Positions 45,202-56,400 of a stretch of 64,000 nt of DNA are shown here, in pieces (position 1 is the first letter of the stretch; each line of letters begins with the position of its first letter). The notes beneath the pieces are model-generated. The model saw only the letters and a program-made list of their open reading frames with translations, was not told the origin of the DNA and made no database searches. Made by a program: the position numbers and the translations under genes. The stretch is from Allomesorhizobium camelthorni (GTDB taxonomy: Bacteria > Pseudomonadota > Alphaproteobacteria > Rhizobiales > Rhizobiaceae): positions 210,321 through 274,320 of the forward strand of contig NZ_JAAKZF010000003.1 of NCBI RefSeq assembly GCF_011045125.1, read 5' to 3'.

Positions 45202-45863
45202 CAGTGGTCGGAATTTCCCGCCTACACTATCCGGTGACTACCCTCGGACCGGGGCAGCGGATCGGGATCTGGTTCCAGGGATGCTCCATCCGCTGTCACG
45301 GATGCATCTCCGCCGACACTTGGTCCGACAGGCGCGGGAAAACCTCGCTCGAGTCTCTTCTGGAGGCAATCGATCCCTGGATCACCGAAGCCGACGGGTT
45401 CACAATTTCTGGCGGCGAGCCTTTTGACCAGCCTGAAGCTTTGCATGGCCTGCTTACCAGACTACGGCTCCGATCATCCGCAGATATCCTCGTGTTCTCA
45501 GGCCATCCGTTCGAAGCGATCGAGGACCATGTCGACCGGTCGAGCGGCTTGATCGACGCGCTCATCTCAGATCCGTTCGAGTTGCACGCACCGCAGACAT
45601 TGGCGCTTCGTGGAAGCGACAACCAGAGGCTCCATCTCCTCACGGATCTCGGCCGGCGGAGATTCTCCGCCTACGACCGCCCTGCCGAGTTATCAGACAG
45701 GTCGTTCGACCTCATGGTCGATGAGGTCGGGGCGGTTTGGTTGGCCGGCATTCCCGGTCGCGGAGACTTCCGGAAGCTAGCGGCCCTGATGGAAGAACAG
45801 GGTCACGGCGTAGTCACTACCGAGGACCTGCGGTCCACAGCGATCCATATAGGCAAGCAATGA
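45198..45863 (+). CDS. minimal radical SAM / 4Fe-4S single-cluster protein
   Basis: The 221-residue product has the cluster motif CSIRCHGC (C29, C33, C36) and the SAM-binding FTISGGEPFDQPEAL near residue 73. Size and motif spacing resemble the NrdG/pyruvate-formate-lyase activase type that makes a glycyl radical in a partner. No glycyl-radical enzyme or class III RNR is in the window. It is embedded between an AAA+ ATPase and a kinase-helicase gene with ATGA overlaps on both sides, so it is a fixed part of that cassette. Confidence 0.88.
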   Translation: MTVVGISRLHYPVTTLGPGQRIGIWFQGCSIRCHGCISADTWSDRRGKTSLESLLEAIDPWITEADGFTISGGEPFDQPEALHGLLTRLRLRSSADILVFSGHPFEAIEDHVDRSSGLIDALISDPFELHAPQTLALRGSDNQRLHLLTDLGRRRFSAYDRPAELSDRSFDLMVDEVGAVWLAGIPGRGDFRKLAALMEEQGHGVVTTEDLRSTAIHIGKQ

Positions 45864-48800
45864 TCCGTTTTTGTCCGAACTGTGAAACAGAGCGCCCTCT
45901 GAGCGAAATCTTCTGCGAGGGCAGCCGCCAGGGGGCAACGTGTAACTGGGATCTGACCTCGGCCCCCATCCGCAGCGCAGGCTCGCAGTCAGGGACGGCC
46001 GAAGTTCCAGTTCCAACAGAAAGGACCTGTTCCCAAGGGCACCCCGTTGAGGAAGGCGACGTCATCTGCTTCACTTGCGGGACCGATCTCCCAGCCGACC
46101 TGACAGTCGAAGTGAGTGCCCTGTCGCCGGCGGACAATGCGATTGTCGAAACGGCCCCCGGAATCGAAGTGACGGAAATAGCCGGATGGCAGCTTATCCG
46201 AAAGCTCGCGGCTTCAAACGTTGTGAGTGAAAGGTTCCTTACGCAAGAACCAGAAAGCGGCAAACCCGCGGTACTCACCCTTTACGCCGACGCGGCCGAA
46301 CCCGACCCGGCAGTTTATGATGTTGTCCGCAATCTCCCCCGCGACCATGTGCAGGAAATTCTCGATATCGGCCGCTGGAGTGACCGCGCTTATGAGGTTG
46401 CGGAAGAAATCACAGGTGGTTCCCTGGCTGAACTCGGCCATACAGGATCCGGCTTGGATGCAATTCAGCGCTTGGTTTCCGAGATTGGAGGAGCGCTGCA
46501 CGCATTTTCGAACTCGGGCCTTCGGCACCGCGATCTCCATCCGGGTAACATCATCGTAAGGACCAGAAACCCGCTGGACCTCGTCGTCACCGGATTCGGT
46601 TCAGCCCGTCTTTCGGACTTCGATCTTGACGTGGTCTCTCCTTTGGAGACTACGCGGTACATGGCTCCGGAAGCCATTGCAGGGGGAGTTGCGGCTGCCT
46701 CCGACTGGTGGAGTCTTGGAATGATCGTTTTGGAGCAAGCCACGGCGGGCGCTTGCTTCGAAGGGGTCAACCAGCAAGCCTTCCTCATCTACGTCCTGAC
46801 GAACGGCGTGCCGATCCCTTCTGACCTCGATCCTTCAGTGGAGGTATTGCTGCGCGGCCTGCTGGCCCGCGATCATCGAAAACGCTGGCAATGGAAAGAA
46901 GTGAGAGGCTGGCTCGAGGGTGAGGAAATTCCTGTCCCAACGGAGGCCGCCTCTGTCAATGAGACCAGCGGTCGGGTTCCGATCGCACTGGCAGGCACGA
47001 GCCACGACAAGGCCGCGAAATACGCGCTTGCGGCGGCCGAAGCCGTGAACTGGGACGAAGCTCGGGATCAGCTTGCACGGGGGGCAGTCGCTACATGGGT
47101 TGAGGATGCGGAACTGGATTCAAAAATCCGTTCAGGTATCCGCCAGCTAGCACATATCGAAGAGATATCGGATGATCTGCGTCTCTCGCTTGGACTGAAG
47201 GTGCTCAACCCGGCGATGCCCTTGATCGCCAAAGGCAACATCGTCACGCCTGGTTGGCTATTGGATCATCCCGAGGAAGGCTACAACCTCATTGCGGGAC
47301 CGGCACCCGACTTTCTCAAGCGCATTGACGCTGAACCGTGGCTTGGCAAGCTCAAGGAGAGGGTAGCAACGGTCAGGGCCAGAGCAAGGCAACTCGGGAT
47401 AGAGCTGAACGAAGACGACTTGCGGATAAACCTCCTCTCTACATCCAAGGCTCGTCTGTCGGCGCTCTGGGATGATCGCCGCCGCCTGTTCCCCGATACC
47501 GATCATCCCGGTCTCGTTTCGCTTATCGAGCGAAGGCAGACGACGGAAGAGGATTTTATACTCTTATTGTCCGCGGTCTTGGGACAGTTCAGATCGGTGC
47601 AGGAGATCCTGGAAGAAGCGCGAGATGCCGCCGAACGTGCTGGGGTGACCACATTTCGTGTGGACGCTGCGGAAGAAATGCTGGCCAGTTCCCGTCGCGA
47701 CATCCACAAGATGATTGATGAACGGCTGACAGGTTTCGCGCGCTGCAACATCGCCCGCGTCGACGAATGGGCTGATCAGTTCCGGCTCGATCGTAGAATG
47801 CCCATAGGTCGGGCGCTTGCGCTCCTTTCAGTTCCCGAAGAGAGTTGGGTGGAGCCGCCGAAGCAGGCCTATGTCTCGACTCTCCTTGACTACTTCGCGA
47901 AGAAGATTTCGGGAAGCATCTTGCGAGGTCCCCTCACCCGTATGCTGATCGGGAAGTCCACCCCCCGCGTCGATCTAATGGAACTTGGCAGCGAGCGAAG
48001 GACCGCACCGGCGATACTGGACCAAATCCTCGCGCGCACTGACCACACGATCGACATCGATCCAAGCGTGTTTGTCGGACCCGAAACACTGGAACGCCGT
48101 CTTCGATCACTCTACGCCCATTCAACCCTGTACAAGCGCGATACTGGCATTGACGGCTTGTATCTAGGATTCCCCATTCTGCTGATGAGGGACGTCCGCG
48201 GCAATACACGGACCCGTATCGCACCGGTTCTGCTGTGGCCGGTCAAGATCAGTCCGCAGGTCGGAAACCGCGGACATGTGTCGGTGTCATTCGATCGCGA
48301 CCGTGACGAAGTGCGGCTCAATCCTGCGTTCGAGGGCATGATTGGGATCGAAGCGTCCCGACGATGGCTGGACGCCGCATCCGATCTCCTTGGACGTGCA
48401 AGTTTTACCGCTGCAGACGTGATGGATTCCTTTGGAACGACGCTTGCCTCGGTTCGCAGCCGCGAACTGAAACCGGTTCCAGGCCGTGAAACGGAGGTGG
48501 AGCCGGGCAGGCCAGAAGTTGAATGCTCGGCGGTGTTCTTCCATCTGGCGTACATGGGGCAGGCGGTCGTGGAGGACCTTAGGCAACTCAAGGGAATCCC
48601 GCCCGCCGGTACGGCTCTCGAAACCGCACTCAGGGTAACCAGCCAGGACTGGAGCGCCCGAGAGATTCCTGCTGTTCCGGAGAACGACCGTTATTTCACG
48701 GTGGCCAGCGATCCATCCCAGGAAGCTGCCGTACTGGAGGCGCGAGGGGCACCGGGGCTGCTGATCGAGGGACCACCTGGAACGGGAAAGAGCCAAACGA

Positions 48801-51800
48801 TCGTGAACATGGTGGCTGATGCGATCGGTCGGAAGAAAAGCCTGCTGGTCGTCTGCCAAAAACAGGCAGCTCTCGAAGTTGTCAAGAAACGGCTGGAGGC
48901 AGAAGGGCTGGGCGAGCGGATCGTAATGATTTCCGACATGAACCGGGACCGTGAGCCGACCATTCGCGCTGTTCGCGAGCAACTTGAAACCCTGTTTTCC
49001 CGACCTCGTGGAGGAGCACCGCTGTGGAAGCGGGAACGCGAGATGCACGCCGCCCGAATTCACGCATTGGAGACCGAACTAGACCAGCATCACGCAGCTT
49101 TGCATCAGGTTGATGAAGCTACTGGCGGAACCTACCGCACCCTTCTAGGAGAACTGATCGCGCTCGAGGTGGGTGCACGACCGGCTTTGGAAGTCACGGC
49201 GTTGCGCCGGCTGCTCGCCGACTTGGACCCGTTCAAAGTTGCAGAACTGGAAGAAACCTGCGGAGCTCAGGTGCAGCACTGGCTTCCTGCGAAATACGAG
49301 GGCAGCCCACTTTCCGTCCTCAAATCCTTCACTCCGGACGCGGCCACCGCAAGCGCTTTCTCAGATGACTTCGAAGCGCTTCGGCGCAACGAATCCTATC
49401 GCGCGGAAGTCCTGGAGCGGACGCTGGACGCGATCCCGCTTTCGGACCCCGAACCGTACCGCAAGTGGTTCAATGAGCACGACAGCGAATTCAGGTCGAT
49501 GTCGGCTGCGACTCGAAATGAGTTGGCCAGGTGGTTGCAGCTGTCCCGCCGCGATGCCGCAGGGCAAAGCGACGTCACCAACTTGGCCCAAACTCTGTTG
49601 GAGGTTGAACGGAAGCTCCGTAATGTCGAGCATTCGCCAGTGTCTAGCAAGGTTTCACACGTCGCAGTCTCCCTTTCGGACCAAGACCTAGAGCAGTCCG
49701 TAAAATTGGCAGCTTCGGTGACGGCTCCGGTCTCCGGCATCGGCCGGTTCAATCCTCTTCGCTGGAACAGAAAGCGCCAACTCCGAGGTTTTCTGGAAGA
49801 TCACAAACTTGGCGACGGGCCTGAGGACATTGCAGCGTTTCTAACGGCCGGACAGATGGAGCAAATTCGGCGTCCGCTCCGCGACCGCCTTCGGTCATTG
49901 CTGTCCACGATAAGGGAAGACGGCTTGGTTGCGAGAGACGCTGCCGCGCGGGAACTGGCGGACATCGCATCGCACCGAAGCGCCAGCCTTGGTGTTTGCC
50001 AGCGTCTTGCGGATGCTGTTTCGGCGTTTCCGGATCCACTTAGGCTTGAAACGATCGTTTCGAGCGGATCGCTTGAAGCGTACGAGAACCTCAAGACTAG
50101 TGCCGAGCATGCTTTCGAGAGGTACGAAGCCCGGCAGTTCAGTCGAGCTGCCCTCGACAACCTTTCGCCTTGGTTTGAGAAAACGTGGCTCGACGGGCGG
50201 CGCGCTGAAATCGACGCCGACGGGGCAACTTCAGACGCAATTTTGAAAGTCGCGGAGAGCCTCCCTGCCCTTGCCTCCTACCAGCGCTTCCGCATCAGGG
50301 CGTCGCGGATCGGAGATACCGCGATGAGGGTATTCGGAGTGTTGCGCAGCAAGGATGTCTTGCTGGCAGAGATCCCCGATGCAGAGTTGGAATCGGAGAC
50401 GCGCAGGATTATTGCCCGCGAAGCGCGTTTGGCCTGGAAGGCGCGGATCGAGGCTGATAACCCGACCCTCCTATACGAGACTGGAGAAATCCAGAGCAAA
50501 ATCCGGGCTCTTGCCGAAGCAGATCACGCGATGCGACGAACCAACCGCGACTTGCTGATTGAAGGCATCGACGTCGGCCGCATCCGCCCGCTTCGGGAGT
50601 GGGAAGACATCACGCGGTTGCGCGGGCAGCGGGCACGACGTCTGCGGGAGTTCCTGGACCGGGGCACGGATCTCGGACTGATGGAACTTCGTCCTGTCTG
50701 GCTGATGAACCCGGACGTTGCAAGCCGGGTCCTGCCTCTCAGGGGCGCAATGTTTGACGTCGTGATCTACGATGAATCGTCCCAGATGCCGGTTGAATAT
50801 TCACTCCCCACACTATTTCGGGGAGACATCGTCATCGTCAGCGGCGACGAGAAGCAAATGCCCCCGACGGCGTTCTTCTCGAGCAAAGTCGAAAACGACG
50901 AAGCCGACATCTTCGATGGTGAAGAACTGGAGGAGAACGCGAGCGACGAGGATAGGGACATCTATACCGAAACATGGAACAGGCGCGAGATCAAAGATTG
51001 TCCCGATCTCCTGCAGCTTGCCAGGACTGTACTCCCGTCAACCACGCTCCAGATCCATTACCGGTCCGCATACCGGGAGTTGATAGGCTTCTCCAACGCC
51101 TCGTTCTATGGCAACCGGCTCAACGTTCCCGTCAAACATCCGGACGACGAAGTCAGGCGTGCGAGACCTATAGAACTAGTCCGTGTTGACGGGATTTACA
51201 GCGACCAGACCAACCGGATGGAAGCGGACAAGGTGGTTGAGCTCCTTGCTGAGCTTTGGAGCCGCGACAGCGCGCCGCCAACGGTCGGTGTCGTCACTTT
51301 CAACCGCAAACAGGCGGACCTCATCGAGGAAGTCCTCGAAGAAAGGGCTGAGAACGATGCCGACTTCCGAGTTGCCCTGGCGAGGGAGCGGGAGCGCATC
51401 GAGGATGGCGAGGACATGGGCTTCTTCGTCAAAAACGTTGAAAACGTGCAGGGTGACGAGCGGGACGTGATAGTGTTTTCATCGACATTCGGGAGGAACG
51501 GACAAGGCACTTTCCGGCGCAATTTCGGCGTTCTCGGTCAGAAAGGCGGTCAACGCCGCCTGAACGTTGCCGTCACCCGGGCAAGATCGAAGGTCGTGAT
51601 GGTGACCTCGATACCCATTGCTGAGATTTCGGACATGCTATCCTCCCGGAGGCCTCCTTCCGCTCCACGCGACTTTCTACAAGGCTATCTCGAATACGCT
51701 CGCGCCATATCGGCAGGCGAATTCGAAAGTGGCCGTACGCTGCTCTTGCGTCTCGCAACGGAACACGGAGGCGAGAAGGAACGTGTCGCTACCGAACAGG

Positions 51801-52129
51801 ACGGCTTCTCCGACTCGGTCGCGTCCTTTCTGCGCGAGCAGGGTTGGCGTCCTCAGCAGGCACACGATGGAGGTGCGTTCGGGCTCGATTTCGCAATCGA
51901 GGACCCGAGGACTGGCCTCTTCGGTATTGGCATCGAATGCGACGCTCCCCGCCACCGGATTTTGGAAACGGCCCGTGCCCGCGAGGTATGGCGGCCGAAG
52001 GTCCTCGGCCGGGCGATTCCCCGCATCCACCGCGTTTCGTCCCACGGGTGGTTTCACAACAAAACGGAGGAGCGCGCGCGGCTCCGGACGGCAGTTATCG
52101 AAGCACTCGGACATGGAGCAAGCCGATGA
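45860..52129 (+). CDS. giant Zn-ribbon / pseudokinase / SF1 helicase / Vsr-like nuclease fusion
   Basis: The product is 2089 residues. Zn-ribbon-like cysteines (C5, C8, C19, C28; then CSQGH and CFTCG near 55-75) precede a protein-kinase fold (about 105-355). That fold has HRDLHPGN at 223-230 intact, but the VAIK lysine is missing and DFG reads GFG at 245-247. An SF1 helicase of the DNA2/UPF1 type covers roughly 940-1900: Walker A GPPGTGKS at 971-978, DESS at 1638-1641, SGDEKQMPPTAFF, and motif VI LNVAVTRARSK. The C-terminal domain (about 1965-2089) is an MTES_1575/Vsr-like nuclease with D2010 and the E-x-D in GIECDAPRH. A long helical insert lies between helicase halves. It overlaps both neighbours by ATGA. 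Confidence 0.85.
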   Translation: MIRFCPNCETERPLSEIFCEGSRQGATCNWDLTSAPIRSAGSQSGTAEVPVPTERTCSQGHPVEEGDVICFTCGTDLPADLTVEVSALSPADNAIVETAPGIEVTEIAGWQLIRKLAASNVVSERFLTQEPESGKPAVLTLYADAAEPDPAVYDVVRNLPRDHVQEILDIGRWSDRAYEVAEEITGGSLAELGHTGSGLDAIQRLVSEIGGALHAFSNSGLRHRDLHPGNIIVRTRNPLDLVVTGFGSARLSDFDLDVVSPLETTRYMAPEAIAGGVAAASDWWSLGMIVLEQATAGACFEGVNQQAFLIYVLTNGVPIPSDLDPSVEVLLRGLLARDHRKRWQWKEVRGWLEGEEIPVPTEAASVNETSGRVPIALAGTSHDKAAKYALAAAEAVNWDEARDQLARGAVATWVEDAELDSKIRSGIRQLAHIEEISDDLRLSLGLKVLNPAMPLIAKGNIVTPGWLLDHPEEGYNLIAGPAPDFLKRIDAEPWLGKLKERVATVRARARQLGIELNEDDLRINLLSTSKARLSALWDDRRRLFPDTDHPGLVSLIERRQTTEEDFILLLSAVLGQFRSVQEILEEARDAAERAGVTTFRVDAAEEMLASSRRDIHKMIDERLTGFARCNIARVDEWADQFRLDRRMPIGRALALLSVPEESWVEPPKQAYVSTLLDYFAKKISGSILRGPLTRMLIGKSTPRVDLMELGSERRTAPAILDQILARTDHTIDIDPSVFVGPETLERRLRSLYAHSTLYKRDTGIDGLYLGFPILLMRDVRGNTRTRIAPVLLWPVKISPQVGNRGHVSVSFDRDRDEVRLNPAFEGMIGIEASRRWLDAASDLLGRASFTAADVMDSFGTTLASVRSRELKPVPGRETEVEPGRPEVECSAVFFHLAYMGQAVVEDLRQLKGIPPAGTALETALRVTSQDWSAREIPAVPENDRYFTVASDPSQEAAVLEARGAPGLLIEGPPGTGKSQTIVNMVADAIGRKKSLLVVCQKQAALEVVKKRLEAEGLGERIVMISDMNRDREPTIRAVREQLETLFSRPRGGAPLWKREREMHAARIHALETELDQHHAALHQVDEATGGTYRTLLGELIALEVGARPALEVTALRRLLADLDPFKVAELEETCGAQVQHWLPAKYEGSPLSVLKSFTPDAATASAFSDDFEALRRNESYRAEVLERTLDAIPLSDPEPYRKWFNEHDSEFRSMSAATRNELARWLQLSRRDAAGQSDVTNLAQTLLEVERKLRNVEHSPVSSKVSHVAVSLSDQDLEQSVKLAASVTAPVSGIGRFNPLRWNRKRQLRGFLEDHKLGDGPEDIAAFLTAGQMEQIRRPLRDRLRSLLSTIREDGLVARDAAARELADIASHRSASLGVCQRLADAVSAFPDPLRLETIVSSGSLEAYENLKTSAEHAFERYEARQFSRAALDNLSPWFEKTWLDGRRAEIDADGATSDAILKVAESLPALASYQRFRIRASRIGDTAMRVFGVLRSKDVLLAEIPDAELESETRRIIAREARLAWKARIEADNPTLLYETGEIQSKIRALAEADHAMRRTNRDLLIEGIDVGRIRPLREWEDITRLRGQRARRLREFLDRGTDLGLMELRPVWLMNPDVASRVLPLRGAMFDVVIYDESSQMPVEYSLPTLFRGDIVIVSGDEKQMPPTAFFSSKVENDEADIFDGEELEENASDEDRDIYTETWNRREIKDCPDLLQLARTVLPSTTLQIHYRSAYRELIGFSNASFYGNRLNVPVKHPDDEVRRARPIELVRVDGIYSDQTNRMEADKVVELLAELWSRDSAPPTVGVVTFNRKQADLIEEVLEERAENDADFRVALARERERIEDGEDMGFFVKNVENVQGDERDVIVFSSTFGRNGQGTFRRNFGVLGQKGGQRRLNVAVTRARSKVVMVTSIPIAEISDMLSSRRPPSAPRDFLQGYLEYARAISAGEFESGRTLLLRLATEHGGEKERVATEQDGFSDSVASFLREQGWRPQQAHDGGAFGLDFAIEDPRTGLFGIGIECDAPRHRILETARAREVWRPKVLGRAIPRIHRVSSHGWFHNKTEERARLRTAVIEALGHGASR

Positions 52130-53472
52130 GTGGTCCAAAGGTTGTCCGTATAATAACCAGGGAAGAAATGATTGCCCTGTGCGAACGCCTTCTCGCCCAG
52201 TTTGAAGCGGCGATGGCCGAATGGGTGCGTATTGGCCGCCGTAATGGCACGGTGGACGACGGTGACATCGAAGCTGTCGCTGCCCGCGGGAGCGCTTTGA
52301 AGAATTTGCTGGCCTCGGACAGGTTCATGGACCTGCAGAAACAGGTCGCCGCTGAGATCTCCTATCTCGCGTCTGACACCCAGGTGCGCCTAGTGAAAGC
52401 AGCGGATGCGGAAACAGAAAAGCGGAAGTCCGCACGTCGCCTTCAGAAATCCGCCGAGACGCTCGCAGTAGCGTTGGGACGGGCTGGCCGCGACATCCCA
52501 ACAGAGTTGGCAGCCGTGCTGAAGTCGGGAACCCTTTCTCGGCAGCAGCTGGAAGCAGCCATCAGCGGAGCAATGAAATCGCTAATGGGATCCCATTCGG
52601 CGGGCGGAATTTCCGAACACCAGCGCGAACTCGCGAATTGTCTCGGAGAAGGCGAACGAAGGCTGACGTTTTCGGAATGGGCGTCCGCTCAGCCGCTTGT
52701 GGACGACGATTTGTTGGACTCGATAGACACGCATCTAGCGGAGCTGTCGACGCTCGCCGGGACGGATGCGGCGGCAGCTTTCGAAGAACGCGCCGCCGCC
52801 GTGGCCGTCGAAAAATCTTCGCGCAAGCAGTTGCTCGCCGACAGCCTCCTAATCGATCTCGCGGCCGCAACCAAACAGGCGCGGGACAGGATCAAGCTGC
52901 GGCCGACTCTAGCCTCGCTCCGGAAAGAATTGGAAAAATTTGACAGTGAACGGGCGCGTTCCCTAGCCCAAGAACTTGATGCAGTGCTTGGGTCAGGAGG
53001 CTTGGCCAGTGCGCCTTTGCACATTGAACGTGCAGAGGCTTACCTAAAGGAGCAGGCTGACGCAGCGGCCTCTCGCGCACGCCGCCGTGCCGTCCTCGAA
53101 GGACTGTCCGCATTGGGATACGACGTCAGGGAGGGAATGGAAACAGCGTGGGTGAAGGACGGCCGCATCACAATGCGAAAGGCATCCGACCCCGGCTTCG
53201 GGATTGAGGTTGGGGGGAATCCGGGAGGCAATTTGCAGATGCGGGCAGTTGTATTCGACGGGGGCGCACAGCGCAACACCGGACGAGATATCGACATGGA
53301 AACAGCATGGTGCGGTGAGTTTTCTCAGCTTCGGGAGATGTTCGCCACAAACGGAGGCGAAATACTCATTGAAAAAGCGCTCGCTGTAGGCGCGGTGCCA
53401 TTGAAGGTGGTGGCTTCGAATACAGTCGACGAAATCGTCGCCGAGGTAGCCAGAGGAGCACGACACAGCTAG
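52126..53472 (+). CDS. coiled-coil protein of unknown family in the helicase cassette
   Basis: The product is 448 residues. The N-terminus opens MSGPKVVRIITREEMIALCE and is followed by long helical, heptad-like stretches rich in Ala, Glu, Lys and Arg (residues 20-340). A beta-rich C-terminal domain (about 345-448) contains GYDVREGMETAWVKDGRIT and a Gly-rich hairpin. I recognise no catalytic motif. The ATG overlaps the stop of the giant gene (ATGA). It may be a scaffold or partner for the ATPases around it; this is inference. Confidence 0.75.
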   Translation: MSGPKVVRIITREEMIALCERLLAQFEAAMAEWVRIGRRNGTVDDGDIEAVAARGSALKNLLASDRFMDLQKQVAAEISYLASDTQVRLVKAADAETEKRKSARRLQKSAETLAVALGRAGRDIPTELAAVLKSGTLSRQQLEAAISGAMKSLMGSHSAGGISEHQRELANCLGEGERRLTFSEWASAQPLVDDDLLDSIDTHLAELSTLAGTDAAAAFEERAAAVAVEKSSRKQLLADSLLIDLAAATKQARDRIKLRPTLASLRKELEKFDSERARSLAQELDAVLGSGGLASAPLHIERAEAYLKEQADAAASRARRRAVLEGLSALGYDVREGMETAWVKDGRITMRKASDPGFGIEVGGNPGGNLQMRAVVFDGGAQRNTGRDIDMETAWCGEFSQLREMFATNGGEILIEKALAVGAVPLKVVASNTVDEIVAEVARGARHS

Positions 53473-53493
53473 CACGGTGTCTGCCGGCAAGAT

Positions 53494-56400
53494 ATGAATG
53501 GCGCTTGGACGATTTGGTTCGGAGTCCTCCAAGTTGCCGGATGTACAAACCTCGGCAGAAGAATATCCACTCGATACGTCGCGGTGATAGTCATCAGGAA
53601 CACGGGCCACTCTTACGAACTCAGCGCCAGCGACCTCGTCGGCCATCTCAGCTGCCGGCATCTGACGCAGCTTGACCGGGCCGTTGCCGACGGAACATCC
53701 GCCAAACCTCAAGTATGGGACCCGCTCCTTGAGATATTGCGGGAGCGCGGGGCGGCACATGAGCGAAAATACGTGGAGCACCTGACAAGTCTGGGGCTTC
53801 AGACCGTCACTATTGATGGTATCGGCGTTTCATCCGACGCCGTCGCAGAAACCATTTCGGCCATGAGAGATGGAGTCGATGCAATTGTGCAAGGGGCGCT
53901 TGCACACGGGATTTGGGTAGGCCGGACAGATGTGCTCCTCAGGGTAATGACGCCAAGCGCGTTCGGAAATTGGTCCTACGAACCGGTCGACACCAAGCTG
54001 GCCCGAGAAACCAAGGCAGGATCGGTCCTGCAGCTCTGCCTCTATTCGGATCTCCTTCGAGAAACTCAGGGATGCGCACCCGAATTCATGCACATCGTTC
54101 GGCCATGGTCAGACTTCGTGCCCCAGAGTTACCGGTTTTCCGATTACGCGGCCTATTTTCGTAAAGTGCAGAGAGGACTCGCTACCTCAATAACGGCTGT
54201 ATCGAATGAAGCCACCTACCCTGATCCGCAGGAGCATTGCGACATCTGCCGCTGGGAGAGGACGTGCGACCAGCGCCGCCGTGATGACGATCACCTTTGT
54301 GTTGTGGCAGGCATATCGAAACTGCAGATTTCTGAACTCGGTGATCACGACATCAAAACGCTAGCTGCGCTTGCTGCCACCCCGGTTCCGCTACAATGGA
54401 AGCCGGACCGCGGTTCGGCACAGGCACTGACCCGCATCAGGGAACAAGCACGAATCCAGCATGAGGCGCGCAAGACTGGCGACAAGATTTTCGAGTTGTT
54501 GCCGGTCGAGCCAGGATTTGGCTTCAGCCTTCTCCCGGCACCCTCGCCCGGCGATGTTTTCCTGGACCTGGAAGGCGATCCCTTCGTCGGAGAGCACGGG
54601 CTGGAGTACCTTTTCGGCTATGCCTGCTTCGACGATGTGGGGAACCTTGGTTACCGCGGCAACTGGGCTTTCAGTCGCGCCGACGAGAAACGCGCTTTCG
54701 AAACGTTTGTAGATTTCCTGATGGCAAGGTGGGACCGCCATCCCGACCTCCATGTCTACCACTACGCACCATATGAGCCTGCAGCCCTGAAAACGCTGAT
54801 GGGACGCTACGCAACCCGCGAAGATGAAATCGACCGACTGTTGCGCGCCGGCGTGTTCGTGGACCTCTACGGAATCGTGCGCAACGGATTGCGCGCAAGC
54901 GTCGAGAGCTACTCGATCAAGAGGCTGGAGCCGTTCTATGGGTTCGAGCGCAGCGTGCCGCTCAGCGCCGCAAACTCGGCACTTACCGAAATGTCGGCCA
55001 GTCTCGAGCTGGAGAATGCCCCGTCCGTCACCGAAGAAACAAGGGCGGTCGTGCTAGGGTATAATCAAGACGACTGCATTTCGACGGCCAGGTTGCGGGA
55101 CTGGCTGGAGGCGCGCAGGGCCGAGGTTATCGCGACAGGAGTGGCCATTTCGCGGCCAGTTCCCGGCGATGGCGCGCCAGACGAAAAGATCACCGACTGG
55201 CTCGCGAGAATTGCACCACTGATCGAGTCACTTTCGGCCGGCATCCCTGTCGATCCGGCCGATCGGGATGGCGAACAGCAAGCGCGCTGGATCCTCGCAA
55301 ATATCCTGGATTGGCACCGGCGGGAACAGAAGGCCGTCTGGTGGGAGTACTTCCGCCTGGCCGCCTTGTCAGCAGATGACTTGATGGACGAGAAGGCGGG
55401 ACTGTCCGGCTTGGAATTCGTTGACGCTGCCGGAGGAACCGCACGTGCGCCAATCCACCGGTATTCGTTTCCACCCCAGGAGACCGAACTACGCGGTGGC
55501 GAAGACTTGAAGAACCTCGGCGGCAATGATTTGGGCAAAGTCGCAGATATCTCATTCGACGACCTGACCATCGACATCAAGAAGCGCCAAGACAGTGCTG
55601 ACATCCACCCGACCGCGGTGTTCGAGCACGGCACGGTTCGCATCGAGGTTCTAGCCGAAGCCCTTGCGCGAATAGGAGAGCACGTTGTCGCAAACGGGAT
55701 TCACGGGAACGGCCCATATAAAGCAGCGCGTGCCCTGCTGCTCAAAGAGCCTATCCTCAGCTCCGGCGAAGCGGTCCGGCGGGAGGGCGAAACTACGCTT
55801 GATGCCGCGTTGCGAGCAGCGGGCGAATTGAGCAACGGCGTCTTTCCTATCCAAGGGCCGCCCGGCGCAGGGAAAACCTACACCGGCGCGCGCATGATTT
55901 GCGAGTTGGTCCGACGCGGCAAGAAAGTCGGCATCACTGCGAACAGCCACAAGGTGATCCGCAACCTGATCGATGCCGTGGTCAAGGCGGCGGACGAACT
56001 TGGGGTTGATCTTCAGTGCTGCCAAAAGGCTGGCGAGGCCGAAGACGCTCAACACCGTCTCTCGTTCGCCAAGAAGCCGGAAGACCTTTTAGCTGCTTTC
56101 GGCAACGGCACAGACGTCGGTGGCGGAACCGCCTGGTTATGGGCTCGTCAGGACGCGTTCGAGGCCGTCGACGTTCTGTTCGTCGACGAGGCGGCCCAAA
56201 TGTCCTTGGCCAGCGTGCTGGCAGCCTCCAATGCCGCCAAGGCAGTGGTGTTGCTTGGTGACCCGCAGCAACTGGACCAGCCAACGAAGGGAACCCATCC
56301 CGAGGGGACTGGCACTTCTGCCCTCGCCCACATTCTCGGTAAAAGCCAGATCATTGCGCCTGATCAAGGGTTGTTCCTTGACGAGACGTGGCGGCTGCAC

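Noticed and set aside
45198..45863. Prokaryotic viperin
   Set aside because: The protein is too short and the cluster motif and surroundings fit activase-type single-cluster proteins better.
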